This document shows positions 10,426-18,820 of a stretch of 64,000 bases of DNA, one piece after another; position 1 is the stretch's first letter, and every line of letters starts with the position of its first letter. The translations under genes and the position numbers were made by a program. The notes below the pieces were generated by a model, which searched no databases, had not been told where the DNA came from, and saw only the letters and a program-made list of their open reading frames with translations. Source of the DNA: JAHEKD01 sp965215945 (GTDB lineage: Bacteria; Pseudomonadota; Gammaproteobacteria; Arenicellales; JAHEKD01); assembly GCA_965215945.1 (NCBI GenBank), contig CBDCFC010000047.1, positions 1 through 64,000 on the forward strand, given 5' to 3'.

Positions 10426-10567
10426 ACAATGTAATAGTCAAACAAATAATAAAAAACAATGTAAGTTGATGCACATTTGTCTTAAGTAGACCTCAATTAT
10501 TTGCAAACGAACCGACCGGTACTAATGTGATGGGTTTGGTTGTTGTCTAGGATTTTAGGTTTTCTAG

Positions 10568-10732
10568 TTATGAGATGAATTTAAAGATCGCAAATGCAGT
10601 TGCGAAAATCCCACCAACTACAACCATTGGATACCAAAATCGTTCTGTATTTATTTTTGCTGTTTCTGCGATTAACTTGGCAATTTCAGCGTGGATTTTC
10701 TCGATTTCTGCCTGGGTCATTTCTTTGTCCAT
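10568..10732 (-). CDS. Small single-pass membrane protein with short charged coiled-coil
   Basis: 54 residues from the ATG at 10732. Residues 1-30 are a charged heptad-like helix (AEIEKIHAEIAKLIAETAKI) and residues 32-52 a hydrophobic segment (WYPMVVVGGIFATAFAIF). A good ribosome-binding site (AAGGACG) lies 7 bases upstream and a TATAAT hexamer (minus strand of 10763-10768) sits about 30 bases further, so I believe it is expressed. Small proteins of this build are common as unassigned genes in proteobacteria and phages; I do not assign a function. It stands alone between phaB and ispB. Confidence 0.6.
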   Translation of the reverse strand: MDKEMTQAEIEKIHAEIAKLIAETAKINTERFWYPMVVVGGIFATAFAIFKFIS

Positions 10733-10815
10733 TTTAAAACGTCCTTGTTTTATACATGAATCATTATAGCACAATGAATTTTTGTCCTTGTGCTGGTTCG
10801 GAAGATTGAAAAAGC

Positions 10816-11829
10816 CTAATAAATCCTGGCAATAAAGAATTCACTCAGATCGAGCATGGATTGTTTGCAGGCAGAGTGATCTAAGTTAGTAATGGCTGAA
10901 CAAGCCTTGCTGGTATAAATGCTTGCCTGTTGTTTGGTGAAATCAATCGCATCAGTTGAATTTATAATATTTACAACCTTGTCGACTGAATCATTATCAA
11001 CACCCTTTTCGATAATATTTTTGAGATAGACTCTGTTTTCGTTTGATGTTTTTTCAAGAGCACGAATCACAGGCAAAGTGACTTTACCATCGGCGAGGTC
11101 ATCACCAAGATTTTTGCCTGTGTTTTCAACATCACCCGAATAATCCAGAACATCATCAATAAGTTGAAAAGCAATACCCATATTTAATCCATAATCAGCC
11201 AATGCCAGCTCTGTCTCAACAGTGCCTTTTGATATTACCGCGCCGAGCTGGCATGCTGCCTTAAACAAAATAGCTGTTTTGCGATGAATGGTTTTATAAT
11301 AATCCTCGCTACTGATGCCTGCATCATGACTGTTCATCAATTGCAATACTTCACCTTCGGCGATCATATTCGTTGTGTCAGCGAGAATATCCATGACTTG
11401 CATATCATTAACGCGAACCATTTGCTGAAATGCCCTGGAATATAAAAAATCACCCACCAGTACACTCGCCTGATCGCCCCATACATCGTTGGCTGTGTTC
11501 TGGCCACGGCGCAACTCGGAAGAATCTACAACGTCGTCATGCAGTAGGGTGGCGGTATGGATGAATTCAATGATTGCAGCGAGTGCAATGTGGTGTGGCG
11601 TTTTATTTTTGCAGGCCGCCGCAGCGAGCAGTACCATGATCGGACGCAACCGCTTACCACCATTATTGATAATATAGCGGCTAATAGTATTGATTAAGGC
11701 TATATCAGAATGCAGTTTATCTTTGATGAATTGATCAACCTTTAGCATTTCGGTGGCAACAGGTGCAATAATCTCTTCCAAAGACGACGATTTTTGTACT
11801 TTAATCTTCTCGGAAGAGGCTGGTTGCAT
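10816..11829 (-). CDS. ispB: Octaprenyl/polyprenyl diphosphate synthase
   Basis: Trans-polyprenyl synthase that makes the side chain of ubiquinone from farnesyl and isopentenyl diphosphates. Both aspartate-rich motifs are visible: LLHDDVVD (first) and FQLIDDVLDYSG (second), together with GGKRLRP near the N-terminus. From the ATG at 11829 the protein has 337 residues, close to the usual 323. A TTG five codons upstream is a weaker alternative. It is divergent from rplU-rpmA-obgE, as in E. coli and most gammaproteobacteria, which supports the name; the chain length made cannot be read from sequence by eye. Confidence 0.92.
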   Translation of the reverse strand: MQPASSEKIKVQKSSSLEEIIAPVATEMLKVDQFIKDKLHSDIALINTISRYIINNGGKRLRPIMVLLAAAACKNKTPHHIALAAIIEFIHTATLLHDDVVDSSELRRGQNTANDVWGDQASVLVGDFLYSRAFQQMVRVNDMQVMDILADTTNMIAEGEVLQLMNSHDAGISSEDYYKTIHRKTAILFKAACQLGAVISKGTVETELALADYGLNMGIAFQLIDDVLDYSGDVENTGKNLGDDLADGKVTLPVIRALEKTSNENRVYLKNIIEKGVDNDSVDKVVNIINSTDAIDFTKQQASIYTSKACSAITNLDHSACKQSMLDLSEFFIARIY

Positions 11830-11954
11830 TGTTATTTCCCGCAAGGTTGAACTGGCTATTCAGTTTTATGGATTATCGCCAAATAATTCAGATAAAACAA
11901 TAAATTGACCTTACTCAGGCCAATAGGTAAAATCGCGACTCTTTTTAATCTTAA

Positions 11955-11973
11955 AACTGCCCATCAAGCAGTT
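11955..11973 (+). promoter_or_regulatory. Small hairpin in the rplU leader
   Basis: A perfect 6-bp stem AACTGC / GCAGTT with a 7-base loop lies about 30 bp before the rplU start codon and is followed by an A/T-rich stretch. It could be part of a ribosomal-protein leader or simply a chance hairpin. No named leader family is claimed. Confidence 0.3.
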
Positions 11974-12003
11974 ATTATATAAGTTTTTCTGGAGAAAACT
12001 CCA

Positions 12004-12423
12004 ATGTATGCAGTAATTCAAACAGGCGGTAAACAGTACCGTGTTGCTGTCGGAGACCGTCTTAAGGTCGAGACACTTGGTGCGGAGCCTGGAGACAACA
12101 TAGAACTTGATAAAGTTCTGATGATTTCTGATGCAGGGAATGTTCAAGTCGGCACACCGACATTAGATGGAACAACCGTTTCTGCTGAAGTTATTGATAA
12201 CGGGCGGGGCGAAAAAATCAAAGTCTTCAAAATGACTCGTCGACAAGGTTATCGCCGAACACAAGGTCATCGTCAGAACTATACTGAAATTAAGATCACT
12301 TCTATTGCCGGTAAAGGGGCAGTTGACAAACCAGCAAAAAAACGAAAAGCCAAAACAGAAGAGCCGCCCGTAGATGAGATTTCAGAAATTTCAACTAGCG
12401 AATCAACTCAAACTGAGGAATAA
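12004..12423 (+). CDS. rplU: 50S ribosomal protein L21
   Basis: Large-subunit protein that binds 23S rRNA. The N-terminal 103 residues match L21 throughout (MYAVIQTGGKQYRV, then RRQGYRRTQGHRQNYTEIKI). The protein has 139 residues instead of the usual 103 or so because of a low-complexity tail of Lys, then Glu/Ser/Thr (KKRKAKTEEPP ... STQTEE). Such tails occur in some lineages and probably project from the ribosome surface. A GGAG sits before the ATG. It is cotranscribed with rpmA, 5 bp downstream. Confidence 0.97.
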   Translation: MYAVIQTGGKQYRVAVGDRLKVETLGAEPGDNIELDKVLMISDAGNVQVGTPTLDGTTVSAEVIDNGRGEKIKVFKMTRRQGYRRTQGHRQNYTEIKITSIAGKGAVDKPAKKRKAKTEEPPVDEISEISTSESTQTEE

Positions 12424-12428
12424 AAACC

Positions 12429-12686
12429 ATGGCACATAAAAAAGCGGGTGGTAGTTCACGTAACGGGCGTGATTCTGAGTCCAAACGTCTTGGCGTTAAA
12501 CGTTATGCCGGACAGCAAGTTTTGGCAGGAAATATTCTGGTGCGTCAACGTGGTAGTACGTTTCATCCTGGGCGTAACGTAGGGATGGGCAAAGACTATA
12601 CGTTGTTTGCCAAGGCTTCTGGTAAAGTTGTTTTTGAGACAAAAGGTCAGTTTAATCGTAAAACAGTCAGTATTATTACTGAATAA
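12429..12686 (+). CDS. rpmA: 50S ribosomal protein L27
   Basis: L27 lies close to the peptidyl-transferase centre, its N-terminus reaching the tRNA acceptor ends. The 85 residues start MAHKKAGGSSRNGRDSESKR, with no cleavable N-terminal extension of the Firmicutes type, and contain QRGSTFHPGRNVGMGKD. It is the second gene of the rplU operon; an intrinsic terminator lies just behind it and probably sets the ratio of ribosomal proteins to ObgE. Confidence 0.97.
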   Translation: MAHKKAGGSSRNGRDSESKRLGVKRYAGQQVLAGNILVRQRGSTFHPGRNVGMGKDYTLFAKASGKVVFETKGQFNRKTVSIITE

Positions 12687-12702
12687 AAAGTTCAGATTTA
12701 AC

Positions 12703-12735
12703 AGCCCTGTGTGGAGATCCATGCAGGGCTTTTTT
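12703..12735 (+). terminator. Intrinsic terminator between rpmA and obgE
   Basis: A 7-bp stem AGCCCTG / CAGGGCT, loop of 14 bases, is followed by six T residues. It lies 17 bp behind rpmA and about 60 bp before obgE, so obgE either depends on read-through or has its own promoter in the short gap. Confidence 0.85.
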
Positions 12736-12793
12736 GTACTCCAAATAAATTCGATCATGGCATAATTTCAATTCAAGCATCTGAATTTTTAAA

Positions 12794-13825
12794 ATGCGTT
12801 TTGTTGATGAAGCTACAATAACAGTCGAAGCCGGTAAGGGTGGGAATGGTTGTTTGAGTTTTCGACGGGAAAAATATATTCCAAAGGGAGGGCCAGATGG
12901 TGGTGATGGTGGTGATGGTGGTAGCGTTTATTTAATCACAGATCAGTCACTCAACACATTGATTGATTTTCGTTACAAACGTATTTTTAAAGCAACTAAA
13001 GGTCAGCATGGTCAAGGTAAACAATGTAGTGGTAAGGCCGGAGAGGATTATTTGATTGGAGTTCCTATTGGAACAATTGTCAGTGACAAAAATACAGGTG
13101 AACATATTGCCGATTTAAACAAACCGGAGCAAAAACAATTAGTGGCAAAAGGCGGCGAAGGTGGATTGGGCAACGTGCATTTTAAATCCAGCATCAATCA
13201 GGCACCCAGAAAAACAACTCTGGGCACTGAGGGGGAAAGTCGTGAGTTACATCTTGAGTTGCAGTTACTGGCCGATGTTGGCTTGTTAGGTTTACCGAAC
13301 GCGGGTAAATCAACCTTCTTAAGTCGAGTTTCTCAGGCTCGGCCCAAAGTGGCTGATTATCCTTTTACAACTTTACACCCTCAGTTAGGCGTTGTTTCAG
13401 TAGAGGCTGATAGAAGTTTTGTCATGGCTGATATTCCAGGTTTAATAGCAGGTGCCGCAGAAGGTTCCGGGCTCGGTATTCAATTTTTAAAGCACTTGAA
13501 TCGTACTCGATTATTATTGCATATTGTTGATTTATTTCCAGTTGACAGTTCAAATATTATTAATAATATCAAAGTAATAGAGAAAGAACTTAAGAAGTTT
13601 AGTAAAGAATTGTATAGTATATCCAGGTGGCTGGTACTCAATAAAATCGATGTGGCTAGTCAGGATCAGGTTGGATCAAAAGTGAAAGACATCAAAGATC
13701 AATTAGCTTATCGAGATAGGATTTTCACTATTTCTGCTGTTTCAGGTCAAGGCTGTGAACACTTAACACAATCGATTATGCAATATTTGGAGCGTCAGGA
13801 CGATGAGGGAAACAACAATGCATAA
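12794..13825 (+). CDS. obgE: Obg-family GTPase, ribosome assembly
   Basis: Essential GTPase that binds the 50S subunit during maturation and links it to stress responses. The N-terminal Obg fold is glycine-rich (GGPDGGDGGDGGSVY near residue 32, GGEGGLGNVHF), followed by the G domain with G1 GLPNAGKST, G3 DIPGLI and G4 NKID. With 343 residues it lacks most of the acidic C-terminal extension of E. coli ObgE (390). The usual rplU-rpmA-obgE order holds. The last codons overlap the proB start. Confidence 0.95.
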   Translation: MRFVDEATITVEAGKGGNGCLSFRREKYIPKGGPDGGDGGDGGSVYLITDQSLNTLIDFRYKRIFKATKGQHGQGKQCSGKAGEDYLIGVPIGTIVSDKNTGEHIADLNKPEQKQLVAKGGEGGLGNVHFKSSINQAPRKTTLGTEGESRELHLELQLLADVGLLGLPNAGKSTFLSRVSQARPKVADYPFTTLHPQLGVVSVEADRSFVMADIPGLIAGAAEGSGLGIQFLKHLNRTRLLLHIVDLFPVDSSNIINNIKVIEKELKKFSKELYSISRWLVLNKIDVASQDQVGSKVKDIKDQLAYRDRIFTISAVSGQGCEHLTQSIMQYLERQDDEGNNNA

Positions 13826-14927
13826 AAATTCCATATGGGTTATAAAAATTGGTAGCTCTTTGCTCACCGATCTTGATTCTGGCTTAAATCTTGAGTCGAT
13901 TAAATCCTGGGTTGATCAAATTAAATTTTTAATGATGGAAAAGGTCTCGGTTGTGTTGGTTTCTTCGGGTGCGGTTTCTGCCGGTATGGCGACTTTGAAC
14001 TGGGAGACACGCCCACAGCAACTGCATCAAAAACAGGCCGCTGCTGCAGTGGGACAAGTCAAGCTGGTCGAGGTATATGAAAAACTATTTCGAGAAAATA
14101 ATCTGCATACCGCACTGGTGTTATTAACCGAGACGGATTTCGCCGATCGCGTTAGGTACCTGAATAGTCGTTCGACCTTGCGTACATTGCTTGAGCTTGG
14201 TGTTGTACCTGTCATTAATGAAAACGACACAATAGTCAATGATGAGATCCGTCTAGGCGATAATGACACACTGGCCGCGTTGGTAAGTAATTTGTTGGAG
14301 GCAGATAAACTTATTCTCTTGACCGATCAGGACGGGCTTTACAATGCGAATCCCAGAGAGAATTTTGATGCGCAGTTGATTACTAATGCAAAGGCCGGTG
14401 ATAAGATTTTACTTGAATATTCGGGTTCCAGCGGAGCGCTTGGCAGTGGCGGTATGGTGACTAAAGTTAAAGCGGCTGAGAAAGCGGCACGTTCAGGTAC
14501 GCAAACTTTAATTTGTAATGGTAATTCTGAGGATGTACTAACCAGGATTTGGCAGGGTGAGTCGATTGGAACTTTGTTAGAGCCGGTCGGTGAGCCTGTT
14601 GCGGCTAGAAAAAGATGGCTGGCTAATCGGTTGAAGATCACTGGAAATGTCGTTCTGGATGAAGGTGCAGTGGAAAGTTTGCTGAGTAAAGGTACTAGCT
14701 TATTGCCGGTTGGAGTGACAGCAGTGCAAGGTGATTTTAAGCGCGGTGATTTGGTGGTCTGTTTGAATCAACAAGGCGATGAAGTTGCTAGAGGTTTAGT
14801 TAATTACAATTCCAGTAACACTAAAAAGATTATTCGACAACCAAGTAACAAAATCAAATCAATTTTAGGGTTTCAGGATGAGCCTGAACTCATTCACCGC
14901 GATAATATGGTCTTAACACAGGAATAG
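13818..14927 (+). CDS. proB: Glutamate 5-kinase
   Basis: First enzyme of proline biosynthesis; it phosphorylates glutamate and is normally feedback-inhibited by proline. The amino-acid kinase domain starts WVIKIGSSLLTD and includes VSSGAVSAGM, ENDTIVNDEIRLGDNDTLAA and GSGGMVTKVKAA; the C-terminal 90 or so residues form a PUA domain. I choose the ATG at 13818, which overlaps the obgE stop and has GAGGGAA upstream, giving 369 residues (E. coli 367). An ATG 15 bases earlier is also in frame. Confidence 0.95.
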   Translation: MHKNSIWVIKIGSSLLTDLDSGLNLESIKSWVDQIKFLMMEKVSVVLVSSGAVSAGMATLNWETRPQQLHQKQAAAAVGQVKLVEVYEKLFRENNLHTALVLLTETDFADRVRYLNSRSTLRTLLELGVVPVINENDTIVNDEIRLGDNDTLAALVSNLLEADKLILLTDQDGLYNANPRENFDAQLITNAKAGDKILLEYSGSSGALGSGGMVTKVKAAEKAARSGTQTLICNGNSEDVLTRIWQGESIGTLLEPVGEPVAARKRWLANRLKITGNVVLDEGAVESLLSKGTSLLPVGVTAVQGDFKRGDLVVCLNQQGDEVARGLVNYNSSNTKKIIRQPSNKIKSILGFQDEPELIHRDNMVLTQE

Positions 14928-14937
14928 CCAAACAGGG

Positions 14938-14965
14938 GGTTATCGATAACCGGATGCGAATCCGG
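14938..14965. terminator. Possible stem-loops between convergent proB and rpsT
   Basis: Two symmetrical elements sit in the 53-bp gap between the convergent genes: a palindrome GGTTATCGATAACC and, overlapping it, a 6-bp stem CCGGAT / ATCCGG with GCGA loop. Neither is followed by a proper T run, so an intrinsic terminator is only possible. Confidence 0.35.
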
Positions 14966-14980
14966 CCAGGAAATAGAACT

Positions 14981-15247
14981 TTAATCCGAAAGGGCTTTAA
15001 GACGAGTATTTAAACGAGATTTTAATCTGGCAGCGCGGTTTTTGGAGTGAATGTTATTTTTAGCTGCTTTATCAATATAAGAGCTGGCCTGTTGATAAGC
15101 GCTTTTGGCTGCTTCAGAATCGTTTGCGTTAATCGCCTTAATGAATTTTTTGATGTGAGTACGCATTGCCGATGCCTGGGCATGATTTTGTAGGCGCCGT
15201 TTAGCATTTTGTCGAGCTCTTTTGCGAGCTTGTGGTGAATTGGCCAA
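14981..15247 (-). CDS. rpsT: 30S ribosomal protein S20, TTG start
   Basis: Small-subunit protein binding 16S rRNA. From the TTG at 15247 it has 88 residues, beginning (M)ANSPQARKRARQNAKRR, which matches the usual 87-residue S20. AGAGGA lies 6 bases upstream of that TTG. A longer reading from an ATG at 15271 would place the ribosome-binding site inside the coding region and add residues no S20 has, so I reject it. A UUG start is also used by E. coli rpsT, where it is part of autogenous translational control, so the same is likely here. Confidence 0.95.
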   Translation of the reverse strand: MANSPQARKRARQNAKRRLQNHAQASAMRTHIKKFIKAINANDSEAAKSAYQQASSYIDKAAKNNIHSKNRAARLKSRLNTRLKALSD

Positions 15248-15393
15248 AATTATTCCTCTAACAGTTGACATATTTCACAAGGGTGCGAACTATCCACATT
15301 TTTCCTTTAAATGTCAAGTCTCTACGTCAATTACCGGCTAAAATAGCGCCACTTGCCTAATGCATAAATTATTGTTTAATCGAAAAAAAGCTG

Positions 15394-16950
15394 ATGTCAT
15401 CGAAAGTTCTCAAATCCGCATTCGTGGTCAGTGCAATGACTTTTGTATCACGCATATCGGGATTGATCAGAGACATTGCATTTGCCAGCTTTCTAGGCAG
15501 TGGCGCAGCCGCAGATGCTTTTTTTGTGGCATTTCGTATTCCGAACTTGTTCAGAAGAATATTTGCTGAAGGAGCCTTCTCGTTAGCTTTTGTGCCTGTT
15601 TTTTCCGAGTATCACCAGTCACGAAGTGAGGCTGAAAAAAGTGATTTCGTAAACAGGATGATGACAAAACTGGCCATATCGTTACTTTTGGTGTGTATCG
15701 CTGGAATTTTATTGTCGCAGCCGTTGATTAGCTTAATCGCGCCGGGGTTTAAAGATGACCCCGTCAAATTCACGATGGCGGTTGATGCATTAAGAATTAC
15801 TTTTCCTTATTTATTTTTTATTTCATTGGTCGCCATGGCCGCCGGTATTCTGAATACTTATGATCGATTTGCAGTGCCTGCAGTAACACCCGTATTGCTA
15901 AATATTTGTTTGATTGTTGCTGCGATCTGGTTTGTCCCTGGAAGCGAAAACCCCACAATTGTGTTGGCAATTTCGGTATGTGTTGCAGGTTTAGCTCAAT
16001 TTTTGCTGCAAATTCCTTTTTTGAAAAAGCAAGCCATCCTACCTGTACCTTCGTTTAAAAAACCCAAAGATAAAAATACTGATGGGGTTAATAAGGTTTT
16101 TAAATTAATGTTGCCTGTTATTTATGGTTCGTCTGTTGCTCAATTAAACTCTGTTATAAACACCGTGCTGGCCTCTTTTTTGGTGACAGGCAGTGTTTCT
16201 TGGCTTTATTACTCTGATCGTATAATGGAATTTCCATTGGCACTGTTTGGAATTGCTATCTCCATTGTAATATTGCCGAGCTTATCTAAAGAGCATACTG
16301 TTGGTAATCATGAAGAATTCTCAAGATTGTTAGATTGGGGAATAAGAGTAATTTTGTTAATTGTTATTCCTTCCGTAGTAGGTATGTTTGTACTAAGTGA
16401 TCAGTTGATAACAACTTTATTTCAATATAATGCATTCACGGATCATCATGCAATTATGTCAGCTCAGAGCTTACGAGCATACGCATTGGGTTTGTTAGGA
16501 TTGTCGTTAGTTAAAGTGTTAGCGCCCGGGTTTTACGCACGTCAAGATACCAAGACACCTGTCAAAATCGGTGTCTATGCGATGATTGTTAATCTAGTTT
16601 TTGCATTAGCTTTAGTGTGGCCATATAAGCATGTGGGTCTAGCGGCTGCTTTTAGTATTTCGGCTTGGGCCAATGCAGCAATGTTGGGATGGGTATTGGT
16701 TCAGCGTAAGCTTTATGTTCCTGAGAAAGGTTGGATTATCTATTCCATTAAGTTAATCACAGCCTCTATGTTAATGGGTGCGATTGTTAGTTATGGGGCA
16801 GGAGATATACAAATGTGGTTGGCCTATGACCTGACTGAGCGCGTTACCAACATGACAATTTGGATTGTAATTGGGATGACAAGTTTTGTGATTTTATCGT
16901 ATGCTATGGGATTGAGAATTAAACATTTGGTGACACACAAACCTTTGTAA
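15394..16950 (+). CDS. murJ: Lipid II flippase MurJ
   Basis: Polytopic inner-membrane protein that flips lipid II for peptidoglycan synthesis. The 518 residues are hydrophobic along their length with about 14 helices; the N-terminal signature VSAMTFVSRISGLIRD and FRIPNLFRRIFAEGAFS is diagnostic of MurJ/MviN. The start at 15394 is preceded by an A-rich stretch. It is divergent from rpsT, a neighbourhood conserved in gammaproteobacteria, and leads a unit continuing into ribF. Confidence 0.95.
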   Translation: MSSKVLKSAFVVSAMTFVSRISGLIRDIAFASFLGSGAAADAFFVAFRIPNLFRRIFAEGAFSLAFVPVFSEYHQSRSEAEKSDFVNRMMTKLAISLLLVCIAGILLSQPLISLIAPGFKDDPVKFTMAVDALRITFPYLFFISLVAMAAGILNTYDRFAVPAVTPVLLNICLIVAAIWFVPGSENPTIVLAISVCVAGLAQFLLQIPFLKKQAILPVPSFKKPKDKNTDGVNKVFKLMLPVIYGSSVAQLNSVINTVLASFLVTGSVSWLYYSDRIMEFPLALFGIAISIVILPSLSKEHTVGNHEEFSRLLDWGIRVILLIVIPSVVGMFVLSDQLITTLFQYNAFTDHHAIMSAQSLRAYALGLLGLSLVKVLAPGFYARQDTKTPVKIGVYAMIVNLVFALALVWPYKHVGLAAAFSISAWANAAMLGWVLVQRKLYVPEKGWIIYSIKLITASMLMGAIVSYGAGDIQMWLAYDLTERVTNMTIWIVIGMTSFVILSYAMGLRIKHLVTHKPL

Positions 16951-16962
16951 AAAGACAAGTAT

Positions 16963-17370
16963 ATGGATGAGAACATAATCAATATCGGCTACAGAGAATA
17001 CGCCAAATTTTTCAATTTGGAACAGGCTAATAAGTTATTGCCCGTTATCCGTAAAATAACACATGAAACCTACCAAACACTTGATCCGCTGAGGCGCCAG
17101 TTAAAAAAGATGTCAATTGTTGACGATATGTCACCAGAGCTTGAATCCGAATACAAACGTGGTGTGCAGGATTGGATTGAAAAAATGACTCGCCTGGGGG
17201 TTAACCCAGTTACTTTGGGCGTTGTAAATTTTGATACAGGTGATGGTTTTTTGAATTGGAAATACCCTGAAACCAGTTTGTCGTACTACTATGATTATGA
17301 TACTGACTACAAGGAGCGCCGATCCATAGAAAAAGTTGTCTCGCAGCTTTCGCCCGATTGGGCCGGTTAG
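16963..17370 (+). CDS. DUF2203-like protein of unknown function
   Basis: 135 residues, soluble, acidic. The opening FFNLEQANKLLPVIRKI and the later sequence LGVNPVTLGVVNFDTGDGFLNWKY resemble DUF2203 proteins, in which an N-terminal helical hairpin is followed by a GxVDF...G...L.W...E motif. Here Asp of VDF is Asn, and the final region (SLSYYYDYDTDYKERRS) is diverged. It sits between murJ and ribF with short gaps (12 and 21 bp), so it is probably cotranscribed. I know of no established function. Confidence 0.6.
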   Translation: MDENIINIGYREYAKFFNLEQANKLLPVIRKITHETYQTLDPLRRQLKKMSIVDDMSPELESEYKRGVQDWIEKMTRLGVNPVTLGVVNFDTGDGFLNWKYPETSLSYYYDYDTDYKERRSIEKVVSQLSPDWAG

Positions 17371-17391
17371 ATATTTATCAACCTGGCTTTG

Positions 17392-18324
17392 ATGAAGATT
17401 ATTCGAACTATTTGTCCTAACGATTTTAAATCTGGCAGTGTCATGTCGATTGGAAATTTTGATGGTATACATTTAGGGCATCAGGCGATCGTCAAGCGGG
17501 TGGTTGAAAAAGCTAACAAGCGAGCTATTCCCTCTATTATCACTACTTTTGAACCACATCCACATGAGTTTTTCACGCCAGACTCAACCGATCGAATTAT
17601 GGGCTTAAGAGAAAAATGTTTAGCCCTAAGAGAACTAAAACCGGATTATTTGTTAATTATGCGGTTTAATCAGAAGCTTGCCAGTACCAGTGCGGAAGAA
17701 TTTATAGAAAAAATTCTATTAGAAGGACTAAACGTCAAAAACCTGATAGTCGGCGATGATTTCAGATTTGGAAAAAAAAGACAGGGTGATTATCATCTGT
17801 TGAGCAAGTATGCAGCTCAATTCAACTTTGAACTGGAAAACACAAAAACACTTGAGATCGGTGATAAGCGTATCAGCAGCACTCGTATCAGGAATCTTTT
17901 GCGTGAGTGTAAGTTTGATGAAGCCGAACGGCTTTTAGGCAGACCTTTTTTTATCAGCGGACGGGTTGTTCATGGGGAAAAAAGAGGCAGACAACTTGGG
18001 TTTCCAACACTTAATATTCGGTTAACCAAGAATCGCACGCTGGTTTCCGGCGTTTTTGCGGTTGAGATTCATGTTCTGGGAGAGACCAAACAAGGTGTCG
18101 CCAATATGGGTTATCGTCCTACTCTGCATGGACGGCGACCACAACTAGAAGTGCATGTGTTTAATTTTGACAGGCAATGCTACGGTGAACAAATCAAAGT
18201 AATTTTCAGGCATAAACTGCGAGATGAAAAACGGTTTGATTCAGTTGAATTATTGCGGGAACAAATCAACTTGGATGCTGTCAGTGCCAAAGATTATCTA
18301 GCAGCAAGAGGCGCTAATGCTTAA
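17392..18324 (+). CDS. ribF: Bifunctional riboflavin kinase / FAD synthetase
   Basis: Makes FMN from riboflavin, then FAD. The N-terminal adenylyltransferase domain shows SIGNFDGIHLGHQ, TFEPHPHEFF and ISSTRIR; the C-terminal kinase domain shows GRVVHGEKRGRQLGFPTLN and ANMGYRPT. I choose ATG 17392 (310 residues; a TTG lies directly before it). In most gammaproteobacteria ileS follows ribF; here lspA follows at once, its ATG inside the ribF coding end. Confidence 0.95.
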   Translation: MKIIRTICPNDFKSGSVMSIGNFDGIHLGHQAIVKRVVEKANKRAIPSIITTFEPHPHEFFTPDSTDRIMGLREKCLALRELKPDYLLIMRFNQKLASTSAEEFIEKILLEGLNVKNLIVGDDFRFGKKRQGDYHLLSKYAAQFNFELENTKTLEIGDKRISSTRIRNLLRECKFDEAERLLGRPFFISGRVVHGEKRGRQLGFPTLNIRLTKNRTLVSGVFAVEIHVLGETKQGVANMGYRPTLHGRRPQLEVHVFNFDRQCYGEQIKVIFRHKLRDEKRFDSVELLREQINLDAVSAKDYLAARGANA

Positions 18325-18820
18325 ATATATTTGGATTGCCGGATTAGTAGTAATTGTCGATCAGATATCCAAGCAGATGGCAGAAAACATGCTTGAATTG
18401 CATCAACCTGTTGCAATTTTGCCTTCGTTGAATTTCACCTTGGCCTACAATAAGGGAGCAGCCTTCAGTTTGTTTGCCAACGCAGATGGTTGGCAAACTG
18501 TTTTTTTTGCCGCAGTAGCCGTGATTGCAGCAATAATAATCATCCGCATGCTTAAATCTTTGAATTCAGATCAATTCCAACAGGGATTAGGTTTGGCAAT
18601 GATTCTGGGCGGTGCAATCGGAAATTTAATCGACCGAGTATTGTATTCCAAGGTCATTGATTTCATTGATGTATACTATGAAAATTGGCATTTTGCTACG
18701 TTCAACGTTGCTGATATGGCGATTTCGGTTGGTGCTGTATTAGTTATTCTTGATGCTTGCGGCTGGTTTCTGCCGGGTATGCCCAAGCCTTCAAAACCTG
18801 AAAACGGAGTTACAGAATGA
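18317..18820 (+). CDS. lspA: Lipoprotein signal peptidase
   Basis: Inner-membrane aspartyl protease that cleaves prolipoproteins. 167 residues with four hydrophobic segments; the catalytic aspartates are in NLIDRV and in FNVADMAIS. It would process the lipoproteins of the island further along. The gene overlaps ribF by 8 bases and ispH by 4 bases (ATGA), so translation is coupled along ribF-lspA-ispH. The fkpB gene that often separates lspA from ispH is missing. Confidence 0.95.
   Translation: MLKYIWIAGLVVIVDQISKQMAENMLELHQPVAILPSLNFTLAYNKGAAFSLFANADGWQTVFFAAVAVIAAIIIIRMLKSLNSDQFQQGLGLAMILGGAIGNLIDRVLYSKVIDFIDVYYENWHFATFNVADMAISVGAVLVILDACGWFLPGMPKPSKPENGVTE

Noticed and set aside
15248..15271. 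Longer rpsT start at an upstream ATG
   Set aside because: It would translate through the AGAGGA ribosome-binding site and add eight residues foreign to S20; the TTG at 15247 gives the family length.
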